Source of the DNA: Ophiodon elongatus
Taxonomy: Eukaryota; Chordata; Actinopteri; Perciformes; Hexagrammidae
Assembly (NCBI GenBank): GCA_016806645.1
Contig: JACSYO010001856.1
Span: 2,057,001 to 2,121,000 of the forward strand
Direction: 5' to 3'
Length of the DNA: 64,000 nt
Position 1 is the stretch's first letter. Each line of letters opens with the position of its first letter. The translations under genes and the position numbers were made by a program. Under the pieces are notes generated by a model that did no database searches, was not told the DNA's origin, and saw only the letters and a list, made by a program, of their open reading frames with translations. This document shows positions 38,891-51,515 of this stretch, piece after piece.

Positions 38891-41887
38891 GCCATTCTGG
38901 TCTATATCCATCCACCAGACACCAGGAAAAGCTCAGTTCTAGCATGATACACATGAAGTAATGCAGACAATGTAACGTGGCAATACTGAGTCCTCCATAC
39001 AGGCTGAAACAAGTTATATTTGACCTCTGGGCCTTTCGTTAAGGTGGAACAGAAGCACTATGTTGCAATAATGAATATAAGGAAACTGTATTTACAGGTT
39101 GTGGCTGTGGCAGCTCGCAAATTAGAGGATGCGCAGGAGTTTGCCAAAACGCACAGCATCTCCCGGGCATACGGCAGCTACGAGGAGCTGGCCAGAGATC
39201 CAGATATAGGTTGGTTTCTGTCAGACCTGGGTCATATGAGATTGGCTGATGGTTCTTTGCATTTGTTATTTGAATGACTTTGAGCACCAGTTGTAAGGGA
39301 TTTGTTTTTTCAGGACATTTCAGTGTCAGCTGAAACTTAATGCGGTTAGCTTCAACCATCCATTGGATCTCCACTAATTTCCAGTTCAGTTTGACTTACA
39401 GCTGTTTTCATTTCCTGTGGAAAATGTACTGTTCCGTGGGGTTTTGACAGACCGAACAACCTCTCAGGCTACAGCATACTCTCCGGTTTGTTTGTTTATG
39501 TTTGTGCAGATGTGGTGTATGTTGGAGTTATCCACCCCTGCCACCTGAGCAGTTGTGAGCTCTTTATGAATGCCAAGAAGAATGTGCTGTGCGAGAAACC
39601 GCTGGCCATGAACACCAAGGAGGTGAAGGAGATCCTGACCTCTGCCAAGAGGAACGACGTCTTCCTCATGGAGGTACGGATGAGAAAGATCTTCATAGCT
39701 TTAATTTATTGTTCTCCACTTTTTACTTAAAAAAAATATTTCGGGGTCGGGATCTCTCGAGTTCCGAAGTTCATTTACAGCATTCTTTGTTATTCACCGA
39801 GTACTAAGACACAGAAAAGGGATTGCAGCATTGTTTTGTGATACTTTTTTCAATGTAAAGTTTTGTATGTATGTAAAATGTAAAATACTAGTGTTTGTCA
39901 CACTACAAACTGTTATCGGTTGTCATATGCTGCAATCAGTGCAAAATGCAAAATGTTTTTTAAACAATTGTTTTTTGTCATCGTGCAAGATTACAAGTAA
40001 AAAATGAGGCACAGAAACAAGACCTTAAATGACATGACGCGATAGCTAAATGAGCTTGCGAACCCTTTCTAATTATTAAAAGTTATTTTGAGCTGTGATA
40101 TTTTTTTTTTTAGCTCCAGTGTAAGTCAACACCTACATAACAGAACACCGAGCAACTAAAATATAACCGTCGAAACGGCCTCCTGCCCTTTCGCTTTAGG
40201 CTGTCTGGACCCGATTCTTCCCGGCCTCAGTGGAGATCAGACGGCTGCTGGCCCAGGGGGAGGTCGGAGAGGTGAAGATGGTAAGATCCGAGTTTGGCGT
40301 GCCGGTGATGCACTTGCCGAGGTCAGCGCAGAAGGAGCTGGGCGGAGGAGCAATGCTCGATATTGGTGTCTACTGCTTGCAGTTCATATGCATGGTGTAT
40401 AATGGAGAGACGCCGGAGAGCATCCAGGCCACGGGGGTCTGCCGGGAGACAGGTAATGACAAAGAGAACAGTGGGAGCTGGGGAAGTGTTGCAAAAATAG
40501 TTCATTCATTTACCAAGAACACTAAATCTTTGTTCCCGTGATATGAGTCATTAAAAAGCCTGCTGTAGTGGCCAAGGCGTCCTCCTCAATCCTGCTTGGT
40601 TTCCTTTAAACATCAATCACAGGTTGACTGTGGCAGAATTGTTGCCCAATGCCGTATATATTCATTTGCAGCCCCTCATATAATAATAATAATAAACGGC
40701 AGTTTTTAAGTTGGAGCTTGTAAAATATTTGCCAGTGGGACTTTACACTGTATATGCATTGAGAATTGTGAACCAAGGGAGTGTTCGTGTCTGAAAAGAC
40801 TTCACCTCTTACGTCTTAACTGGCACAATAAAAGTTAAGATATGACAGTCCAGATTCTTCTTCAACATAAAGCAGTCAAATTAACTGACTCAACATTTTT
40901 TTTTTTTTTTTTTGCAGAGGACGCATTGGACACACTGCAACAGTCATTTATGTTGCACTTTTTAAAATCATGTCACTAAATTTACACTTTGTTTTGTTAT
41001 CACTTCATCAAATGTAAATCATATCTGTATGTTATTGCAGGTGTGGATGAGACTGTAGTTGTCACTCTGAAGTTCTCCAAGAACAGGATGGCAGTGTTTG
41101 CTTGCTCTTCAGGCATACTTCTGCCCAATGACGCCATTATCGTGGGGACAAAGGGCAGCATCAGGGTAGGTAGACCCAGCAGGGCCGCATAATCAAATAC
41201 AATTAAAATAATTTAAAATGCCGAACCAGTTTGTAATATGTGCCTTTGCATCTTGAATATAAAATGAAAGGATAGTAAGTGAACTAAGGTCAAGTGTGAA
41301 GCAATGCACGAGGGAAATTAGTAAGTTAAATACGTGTTGTGTAAGACAAAGATGGAGAAGTGTTTTCATTGCACACACACTTTACTCTATCCATCATAAT
41401 TGTCAGCCCGCTGTGATAATATCCTGTTCCATGCTTTTCAGATCCCTGCCAATATGTGGTGCCCCACATCAGTGGTAGTGAACGGGAAGGAGACCCAGTA
41501 CCCGGTGCCAGATCCCCATCTGCCGCTCAACTTCCTCAACAGCACAGGGATGCGCTACGAAGCGGAGGAGGTTCGACAGTGTTTGCTCAAAGGTACTGTG
41601 ACATTCAGCATATTTTAGTCTGCGTCTGTGATTAATTATAACGGTATGGCTTTTCATTAACTTGTTATACATAGTTTCAACACAAGATGGCATCAGAAAC
41701 ACTGACATCTTCATGGCCAGTTACTGTTTCTACCTGCAGACTGTGCGTGTTCTTACCGTGTGGTTTTCCCCATGTAGGGCTAAAGGAGAGTGCAGTTATG
41801 TCCCATGCTGACTCTCTTCTGCTGGCTGAGGTGGAGGATGAGATTCGCAGGCAGGTGGGGGTGGTGTACAGCCAGGACTGCCAGTAA
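38308..41887 (+). CDS. dhdh: Dihydrodiol dehydrogenase, tandem copy B (seven exons, 334 aa)
   Basis: Exons 38308-38397, 39098-39209, 39510-39673, 40200-40452, 41041-41165, 41442-41592 and 41778-41887 have lengths 90, 112, 164, 253, 125, 151 and 110 nt, identical exon by exon to copy A, and end in TAA. The protein keeps the Rossmann start (MATRWGICSAGKIS), His79 in VIHPCH, the EKP motif (VLCEKPLAM, Lys97) and Tyr180 in MLDIGVYCLQF, so it should be an active NADP-dependent dihydrodiol/xylose dehydrogenase. Sequence is clearly diverged from copy A (for example VVAVAARKLEDAQEF against ITVIASRSLERAKEF), so the duplication is not recent. The exon 2 donor is a weak GTTGGT. The gene converges on pkm, with poly(A) signals about 400 bp apart. 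Confidence 0.95.
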
Positions 41888-41922
41888 TGTTAAACATAAA
41901 GCTGGATGATATCCCATTGTTG

Positions 41923-41928
41923 AATAAA
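41923..41928 (+). terminator. Poly(A) signal of dhdh copy B
   Basis: AATAAA 36 nt after the stop, giving a very short 3' UTR; T/G-rich sequence follows, as expected of a cleavage region. Confidence 0.7.
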
Positions 41929-42328
41929 TGTTTGTTATGGAGCATAAATGGTTCTTTATGTTGTAACTGGACTTAACAATAACACTATCAGTTTGGAACA
42001 CGTTAACCTCCTGTGAGGACGAAGAAAGCCAAACTTTTATTCTCTTTCTCATTCCGGTGTCAACGATTAGCTTCAATATGGTTAATGTGTTTTGATAAAG
42101 ATGCTTAACATACCGGTATTTGTAAGCTCATTAAACCTACTCACTGGATGTCTTAGGTCTAACCATACATTAAAGCACTGTTAAACCTTTGAGCGTTTAT
42201 AAAGAGTTTTGCACCTGAATCATTCACTTATTGTAAATTTACTGTAGTATGACCCTTAAATCCATGATTATTAACTGTCAAACAAAACATTTAAAAAAAG
42301 GCAAAGATAAGGTAGGTGCTCATATTTT

Positions 42329-42334
42329 TTTATT
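42329..42334 (-). terminator. Distal poly(A) signal of pkm
   Basis: AATAAA on the minus strand (TTTATT on plus). Use of it would give a 3' UTR of about 1.2 kb, with no coding features inside. Confidence 0.5.
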
Positions 42335-43328
42335 GATGGAAATTCAGTTTTAGGACAGCTCAGTACACCAGCTAAACATTAGTTCTTACACTCTAGCGTT
42401 ACAATCAAAAGCGTGTAAGACACATGAAGACAACTACAGTGGATCACCAACATAAAAAGGAGAAGCAGAGGGTTTCTACCCATCACCCATTGGAGTTGAG
42501 GGAAAGAAAGTAAACCCACCATCAGGTCCCCAATGAAAAAACTCTAGAAGTGCATATTCATATCAGTCAACGTTAGTGAACCGTACATGATTCATAAGTG
42601 TTAACTTACATATGATCCAAATGCAAATAAAGGTGAAGGCTTTATGACCCATCTAATATCACAAATACAGTAACTTACTTCAACACCTCTGGCGGTGGAC
42701 ATCCAAAACTAACATTTCTCTATTGTTAGACAAAATATAAGTAGTATTGGATGTCCCAAAACAAAACTCTCACCATTCACAAAAGTCAAGTATAACATCC
42801 AATGTAACAATATCTGGAGGAGATTGGGAGTGCAACACTTACAGATACGCTTCGATACAGTGATAGCTGGCATTAAGAGAGGACACTTCATACAGATGGC
42901 ACAACAAAAGGATCTGTTTGGGTGGAGTGGTGGAGCCAGTGCAGTTCTGTAGGAGGAGCCCTTTGATTTAGGATGCCACAAATTTGTTCGTTCCATCGGC
43001 AGAGGAGTGTGATTAGTAAACTACAGTACTCAAGGTGCTCTTTTAAGATCATCCTGACCCACCCACCAACTCCACCTGAACAAGAGCCCGTATGCGCCTG
43101 CACACAGACCAGGATGCATTCACTCTCAGACTGGTTCACCTTTTAAGAATACAAGTGTTTGAGTGAATAAATACAGCAGTTTCTGGTCAGGGTGTATTAA
43201 TCTGAGGCCCCGCAAACTGGTTTAATTGAAATAATGAACGTAAAAGGAATGGAGACAAAGTGGAATTGTACGAGTCAAGCCTCCATACCCACTGGAAACA
43301 GCTCTTTGGCCACGGGGGCTATACTCTA

Positions 43329-43334
43329 TTTATT
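43329..43334 (-). terminator. Proximal poly(A) signal candidate of pkm
   Basis: AATAAA on the minus strand, about 165 nt after the pkm stop. Together with the signal at 42329 it allows alternative polyadenylation. Confidence 0.4.
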
Positions 43335-43494
43335 TTCTATTTACTTTGCATTACTTCCTAAATGATTAATTGTTCAGCGGTTGAGTCTGTGAGCCCAGGT
43401 GTTGGATAAGAAGGGCTGTGAGCTGGAGTGGCGTAGAGAGCTCTGAAAGATAGATGAAGGTGGAGGGAGAAAGCAGAGCGGCCCCGTGGGCCGT

Positions 43495-44662
43495 TCAAGC
43501 CACCAGAACCACACGCATGGTGTTGGTGTAACCGGAGCCCGGGCGCCAGCCGGTCAAGACGATGACAACGTCTCCCACTTTGAAGAAGCCTCGGGCCTTG
43601 CCTGAAAATGAAAAATTTAAAAGTCAAGTTGAAGTGAAAAATGCCCTTTTAAATCTTTTCGAGCCCATCACCGGTCATACTGTGCACCTATTTAACAATA
43701 AATAAAAAATAAAATAAATATCCTAGTATTTTTATATCAAAATCCACTTTACTTTGTGTAAAACAAGATATGAAGTGTGCTTACATTAGCTAGTACAATT
43801 TCAAACAATGATATTATGAAATCCCTTTAATCTGCATTTTTGAGCAACAAGGGAGGTGCGTGTGGAGCCTCAGTCTTCTTCTGCTCTATACTACGCTACA
43901 TTCTAAGCCCGCCCACTTATTAACGGTCCAATCAAATGCAATGGATTTGATTTAAATCCCTTTTGTAGCTGAACACCTCTCAAATATTCCATTTTACTTG
44001 GGAATACTCACAGTACAGAAGCTAAAGACGCTCCAACTTCCGTGTCACTAGAACTTTAACTTAACATTGCTTATTTGACATCTTACAGTCCAAGGATTTC
44101 ACTAAGTGGACCCTGCAAAATGTCAGGTTTACTCTACTTTTGACAGGGTTTGTAGTCTCAAATGTACACCTTTTCTTCTGTGAAGTAGTTGTAGAAAACA
44201 CTAAGGGCGACCTACAGTCGATACTTACCAACATCCATAGCAAAGTTGACGCGCATGTCGACGTCCTCCGCCCACACATCGTGGGATTCATTGGTGTAGA
44301 GGACGGGGAAAATGCCGCGGTACAGGTGGGCTTGGCGAGCCGTCTGGGCATTACGGGTCACAGCGAGGATGGGTGCACGGGGCCTGTATCTGGAGATCAG
44401 GTGGGCGGACCTGCAAATACACAGACGGTTTACCTCACCTCACTCACGTTTCATTTTCCTTTAAACTAATGATTGCAACAGTCAAACTAAATAATTATGA
44501 TGATTAGGGAGTGAAACCGACGAACAAGTTCAATGCAAAAATACTAAGTCATGCTTACTTCAATTGTGCACAAAATCTCTTTACTTTTGGTTTTAAAAAA
44601 GTCAGTAAGAGGCTCAGTTACCATGGCATTATGTTGTCGTTTACATGAGTATATTATTCATG

Positions 44663-44707
<45 letters not shown>

Positions 44708-45482
44708 TATATTCAAAGCCAGAATTTGGAGATATATTGTAATAATGCTTTTGGTCTGTATAAGCAATTAACCTTAATACTTTATACATGTAAATTATCT
44801 CAGATGGATTCTTGGAGGAAGCAATTCAGTGTGATTAAAAACCCTGAACCCCACATACTTGTCAGATATTTTAGCTGATTTAAAGTCCAGTGGAACTCCT
44901 GTACACGGTTTGCAGAGCTCAAAACATTCCAGTAATATAAAAACAGAGTAGTCCTGCCCAAACAGCTGCAACACAACTAACAGGATAGTCAGGAAAGCCG
45001 AGCAGAGTTAACGCTCAAGCTGTCCTGAGAGGTCTAATCAGCCAAAATAAATGACACCTCTGGTGTATCTGGCCTCTGGTGCATCTTGGGTGTGCACGGG
45101 CTTAAAGTCACTGCAGTGGCCCAATCCAAATGTCCACTCACGCTCACTCAGATTTTGATGTGCATTCCCATTAAACCAGTGAGGCCTCAGGGCTGAAGAA
45201 ATTACCAGACCCACAATTTATATCACAGTGGTAGGATGTTCAAACAGGGATGACAGCTTCAACAACAAGTTTCCATGTATGTTACTTCACTATGTGTACA
45301 ACTAATGATTTTCGAATTGGATAATATTTAATATACTATAAAAAGCTATGAAATCGCACTCAATTTGATTAAATCGTGTGAAAATGGGAAGGATGGCCAT
45401 TGGGACTAGGGTAATGTTTGACCCCAATCTTGAAGTTGGTTGCTATCTCCACCCACCCTATGTAACGCAATTCAGACACCCA

Positions 45483-45520
<38 letters not shown>

Positions 45521-48500
45521 ATCAACGGGGAGGGGATCTGCAAGAGCATATTAGGTGTTGGAGGGAGAATCAGGAGCTGCGTTGGCGACACCTTACCTTC
45601 AGGACCGGGATCATTTCCCCTCTACCCTTGACTATCTTACCTTCCAGTCTTAGTGAGAACAATCATGGCACTAGCGCAGCATTTGAAGGCAGACTCAACA
45701 GCACCAACAGCTACAGCCTCCGAGGGGTCTCTGGTGAGGTTGGAGTTTCTCCTCAGCTCCTCAAACAGTTGTCTGTGGAAGGTGGCCGCCTCGGCCTCTC
45801 GTGCTATCTGAGCCCAGAGGGACCATGAGGTAAGGGGGGATGGGGCGGTGGGGTTACTCTCGATCACCCACTAGTGAACGCCGAGTCATTCACACCACTG
45901 ACAGCGACTGGCAAATGCGTAGCTAGACTCATGGTTAAAAGGTTAGCTGTTGGTTTAATGATGGGCTAATTGTTCCTTTTAACACTAAAATCACATTGAA
46001 AAAGGCCAAAAGACATCAATCAAAGTTTTGGGTTAATGTGTGCATTTGAGCCTTTAAAAGGCAGGGCTTTGAAGAGCGCTTCAATTTGTCCACATGGGTA
46101 AAAATCAACCAGCAGTTTAGTAGGCGTTTGCCAGGCTCTCCCAGTTACTTCCTCAGTCAGTCCCTGTCTGGCCCTACTCTCTCTGTTTCCTTAAGTACCG
46201 ATATTATAGTCCTCCTTGACCTGCTAGGACCAGATAATCTGCCTACCTTCCAGAGCCAGTGAGCACAATCATCGCAGAGGCTAAGCTCTTAAAAGAGGCC
46301 TCAACAGCGCCGATTGCAATAGCCTCAGCGGGGTCTTTGCAGTACGGCGTGGAACGACGCAGGTCCTCAAACACCTGCCGGTGGAACATGGCTGCCTCGG
46401 CTTCACGAGCAATCTGGCACAAGTGAGGGCAAGATGCATCAAGCAAAGGCATTCCCACACAGATGAGGAAAATTAGGAAAACAGGTGGAAAAAAAAAAAA
46501 AAAAGGAGAAAGGACAGGAACACAGGAGACAGAGAGGGACGATGTTAGAGACACACAAGAAGAACCCAAGTTAAAGTAAAGAAGAGAAGGGACAGAAAGA
46601 AAGGAAAAAAGGGAGAATGCATAGAAGAGTTTAGGTGTACAATTAGTAGAGGGGTGGGGGGACAAGGAATTATCAATGTTAAAACATATCCAGGAGGCAA
46701 AATTTCACTACAAACTTTTACAAGAGGTATTAGAATAAAAGAAAAACCGTACAATATAACTCGTGCTAATCTGGAGTTATGGCAACTGTGCTGCTGAGAT
46801 AACCTAAATGACTTTAAACTATTTAAAACAAAAACTAATTTAAGTCAACTAAATGGGTGAGGAAATGGTTAAAAACTGTTGTTAGGAGGAATGAAGAAGA
46901 AAAGCACACGAAAGATTGAGGTAAATGAGAAGAATACATCAGCGTTAGTCTACGAGATGTTAAGAGAATATAAAATCTTCCTAATAAAAGTATATGTTTA
47001 GGCCAGCGGCAGTCTTTGTATACTTTGGATTGTGAAGAACACCATGGACATTTAGCATAAGGGCAGCGAGCTCAAAGGCAGGAGCTGCAGTACTGCTGAG
47101 TCACATCTGCATACCAGTGCAAACACAGTGTAGCCGGGAAGGTGAGCCAAGAAAGGCCTGAACAAGACCGCAATTAGAGCGTTATCCATCCATGCAAGTG
47201 ATACCAATGGTGATTTAGATATTTGATATTGATAGTATTGGGTTTATGACCTCAAAAAATGGTGTCTCCTTGTGTCTGTCCCTGACTGAAAATAAATAAC
47301 ACACAAATGTTGGTATTTAGTTAGTCATAGACTATTTTCTAAACCCCATCATCAGCCTTGTTAATAATCAATAATTGGTTAATCATTAAAAGTTTATAAA
47401 ATAAAGACGGCACACATTTTCCACAATAAATGCATTATTCCATGCCTTTTTGGCATCACTTCTAGTGGATTTGTCTGCTCCCTCTCCACCAGCTGTTTTG
47501 TTATTTAAGAATGCCAGTGCGTCTATGTAGTTAGGGGTGATTCATATGTGCACTGTAAATCCTTGTTGACAAATTGGGTGGATGAGTTTGGGGATCCCAT
47601 GACAAATTAAGAAATGGTGAGGAAGAGCAGCACAGTGAATTTGTTAGCTGAAGATGAAGCATTAACCTCAGTTTGAATGGAATTAAACGTTCAAAAATTT
47701 TACTAAGATAAGTTACACATTTTACCGCGTTTCTATTGTATGAAAACACAATTATCCCAACTGATGCAGCCATTTAAGACATCTGCACAGCTCAGCACAG
47801 TTGGCACAACCCTGTAATTACAATTATCTTTAAGTAATCAAATATTTAATGATGATTGATTGTCTATTCATAAGCATGCCTAAAAGGCAGTAAATGTCTA
47901 AACTTGAAACAGGCGGATGGAAAAAATTAATAAGAGAGGCACTTCCATTTTGCCTAAAAATCCTGCTGACACCTTTTCTTTAGCAGCTATTAGGCCAATT
48001 GGAAAAAGAGATGCTGAGAAGTAATAGATGTGTTCAGGAGAACACAAAAATTAAGAAAACAAGAAAGAGCAGTTTCTTAAAGCATGCTTAAAGTTATAAA
48101 GAGACAAATCATGCAAGATCAACCCATAAACAATTCATTTCTTTAAATAATAATCCTTACATTTTAAAATTATAACTTGTAAACTTTGATATGGAACCCA
48201 TTCTTCAAATATTTTTTATTATAAATACACCCATAAACACATTAACTCACCATGTGCTGTGTGCGTACTGCCTCCAGAGGGTAATCACCCTTGGCAGTCT
48301 CTCCGCTCAGCATGATGCAGTCGGCTCCGTCCAACACGGCGTTGGCGACGTCACTGCCCTCAGCACGAGTGGGTCTGGGCTTCTTGATCATGCTCTCCAA
48401 CATCTGAAAGGAGACATGCATACATAAATAATAAAAAAAAAAAAATAACAGCCTTTTGAGTGAGACAAAAAAAATGTACGCGAGTATTATGTTTTACAAA

Positions 48501-51475
48501 GATTAAACTTAAGACTGCCCTCCATCACAGTCACATAAATGCAAAGACTGACACATAAGCGGCCCAGTGCAGCTGGTCTTTTATCAAATAAAGCTTAGCC
48601 ACTGGGGGTAATACAGCACGTCCTTTGCTTTTATCGAACCTGAGTGGCGCATGTGATCGGCTTGCCAGCTCTGTTGCAGCGACCGATCATCATCTTCTGG
48701 GCTAGGAAGACCTTTTCTGTGGGGATCTCAATTCCCAGGTCACCACGGGCAACCATGATGCCATCACTGGCCTCCATGATCTCATCAAATCTGCACAGGA
48801 GACAGGAAATGACTGTAAATCATCAGAGGATTCTAAAAGTTTCAAATGCCACGTGAAAGGCGCGGGTTCATAAAACACAGCTAACCATGGAATAAATAAA
48901 ATAAATATATTCAGAGTAAATATATATCATGATGCAAACAAAAAGATCTAAATTACTTGACCACTGTCGTGAAAAAGATGAAAACACTTCATCCACACAC
49001 ACACACCTGCGTACACCCTCGTGGTTCTCAAGCTTGCTGATGATCTTAATGTCTTTGCCCTTCTCTCCCAGCACCGCTCTGACAGCATGTACGTCTGCTG
49101 CCTTGCGGATAAAGGAGGCAAAGACCATGTCGACGCCATGCTCCACACCAAACTGCAGGTCCTGGACGTCCTTGTCTGAAACAGCAGGCAGGTCCACAGC
49201 AGCACCGGGGAGGTTCACTCCCTTCTTGCTGCCCAGGGTGCCACCGTTCTCAATCTCGCACATGAGGAAATCAGAACCTGGAGAGACAAGAAAATGTTAA
49301 TGGGCTGAGCCTTTAATTGGGTATTAATACACAGCAGGGGTTTCTTAACATTCTACAGGATTACAAGAGATTTTATTTATGTTTGCCACTCCTCCACTCA
49401 CCAATCTCCTTGACCTGAAGGGACATGAGTCCGTCATCAATGTAGATCTTGCTGCCAATTTCGACTACATTGGGAATGTTCTTGTAGTCCAGCCAGAGGA
49501 TCTCCTCACTGCAGTTCTCTTCATAAGCATCGTCCAAGGTTATCTTGATCATCTTGCCCTTCTTCAGCTCCACCTCAGCTGTGCCACTCTGTCAAATCAT
49601 TAACAGACATCATTTTGCTTTTTTTGTTTCGTTTTCATGCAAAATGTTCTTGATTGTCAACAACAGCTAATAAAGCCGTTTTGAAGACTGCTAGCCAATG
49701 CTAAACTTACTCCCTGGATGAGGCCAGTCCTGATCTCTGGGCCCTTGGTGTCCAGGGCAATGCCGATAGGCCTGTATTGGATACTGCCTGGCCCGAAGCT
49801 CTCGCATGCCTTACGCACATTCTTGATGGTCTCAGCATGGTACTACATAAAAGGAAGAGACATATGACACACGTTGAAATACCTCCAGAGGACACACTAA
49901 GCAAGAGACTTAACTGTACAGCTACTCATTTTGATCACACCCATGACACTGACCTCTAACCAATCTTCTGATTTTATTGTATACATTGAAATAAAAATAA
50001 ATAAATCCCAATTATGCACAGGTATTATAGAGGTTATATATATAGGTTTTATTCAGTTTCAGTTGTATTCATCAGGGCAGGGCAAGGCAATTGAGAGATA
50101 AGACTTGTTTGACAACTCGCCCAGTAATAAACAAGAGTCATACTGTCAGCATCACTACAGGGTCATAAGGTTCTTTCTGGCATGTTATGTGTCACTCAAG
50201 AATCTGGGTGCACTAACCTCAATAACTGATAGCCTTTGAGATAAAATGTCTTGCAAATCAAGTATCAGTAAGTAATCCATTGAAGACCCAAAACGCATGT
50301 CATCAGTATAAACTATCACTAAATCTAGCATTATAGACATAGAATGTGGCTTGCAATGTCTTTTGAACTCAAGTTGTATTTTGAGTATGTGAGCGTGTTT
50401 CTCAGGAGGAAATTCCTCTGTGAAATCGGTGTTGAATGATAGATTCAAGAAAACCCAGCTATCCAGATCCTACCCCAATTTTAAATGTAAACAGACTTAA
50501 AAATCATTACTCATGTGGTCCGATATTGTATTACACGCTTGACACACAGGAGAAATTTCCGTTGGTTGCAATTTGCAACCTCACCGCTAGAATGCTGCTA
50601 AATCCTACACACCGCACCTTTAACTTGTTTAAAGAAATGTGACTTTTGGATTTGCAACATAATATACATTACACTTTAAAGTGGAGTGACCGTGGTATTG
50701 GTTTTGTACACGCTGAAGGGCAGATTCTAGGCGTGCTGCCAGCCGAGGAGATAAAGGGCAGGAGGCTACAGATACAGGTGCTATTTATAGTAACCCAAGC
50801 CAACAAAGATCTGATTTATTTAGCTGTTCTCCAAATCTAGACTAACGTTTGATCTTGTTGAAACAACCAAACCCACGCAAACCATAGATACATTTCACTA
50901 AGGAGGACTTCAACATCTCTGAAAATGGAATCAATCATTTCTATATTCTTGGACAGTTAAATCTTTTGGACTGAATTCTTTCTTATTTATCTACTAGGGC
51001 AGTCAAGCAATAACATTTAAATCGCAATAAATTATATGATTGTCCACAGTTAATTTGGACAATCCATAAAAGGGCCTTAAAAAGGGAGATTTGAAAAGTA
51101 TTTAATACTCTTATCAACATGGAAGTGGACAAAAATGCTTGCTTTATGCAAATATATGTTTTTTGAAAATCCGTTGAAAACACAAGAGACAATTATTGTC
51201 CAGAAACCCTCACATTTAGCAAAAAAACAAATGCTCAAATCATAAAATGGCTAACTCAAGCCCAATCGGTAACAACAGCTTGGGGTTAAACAGCGACAAA
51301 TATGGATTGAAGCAGAATATTTTGTTGAATAAAAACGTGTATTTTGGAAATAATTCCATCTCCTTTTTCAATAAATGTTGACTTTTGGACTCAGACAATT
51401 ACAGAAAAGACTGAGCGTCACGTCGCTAGATGTGAGAAAAGGTAGACTTTGCACGCAATGTTTCTGTGAGTTATC

Positions 51476-51515
<40 letters not shown>

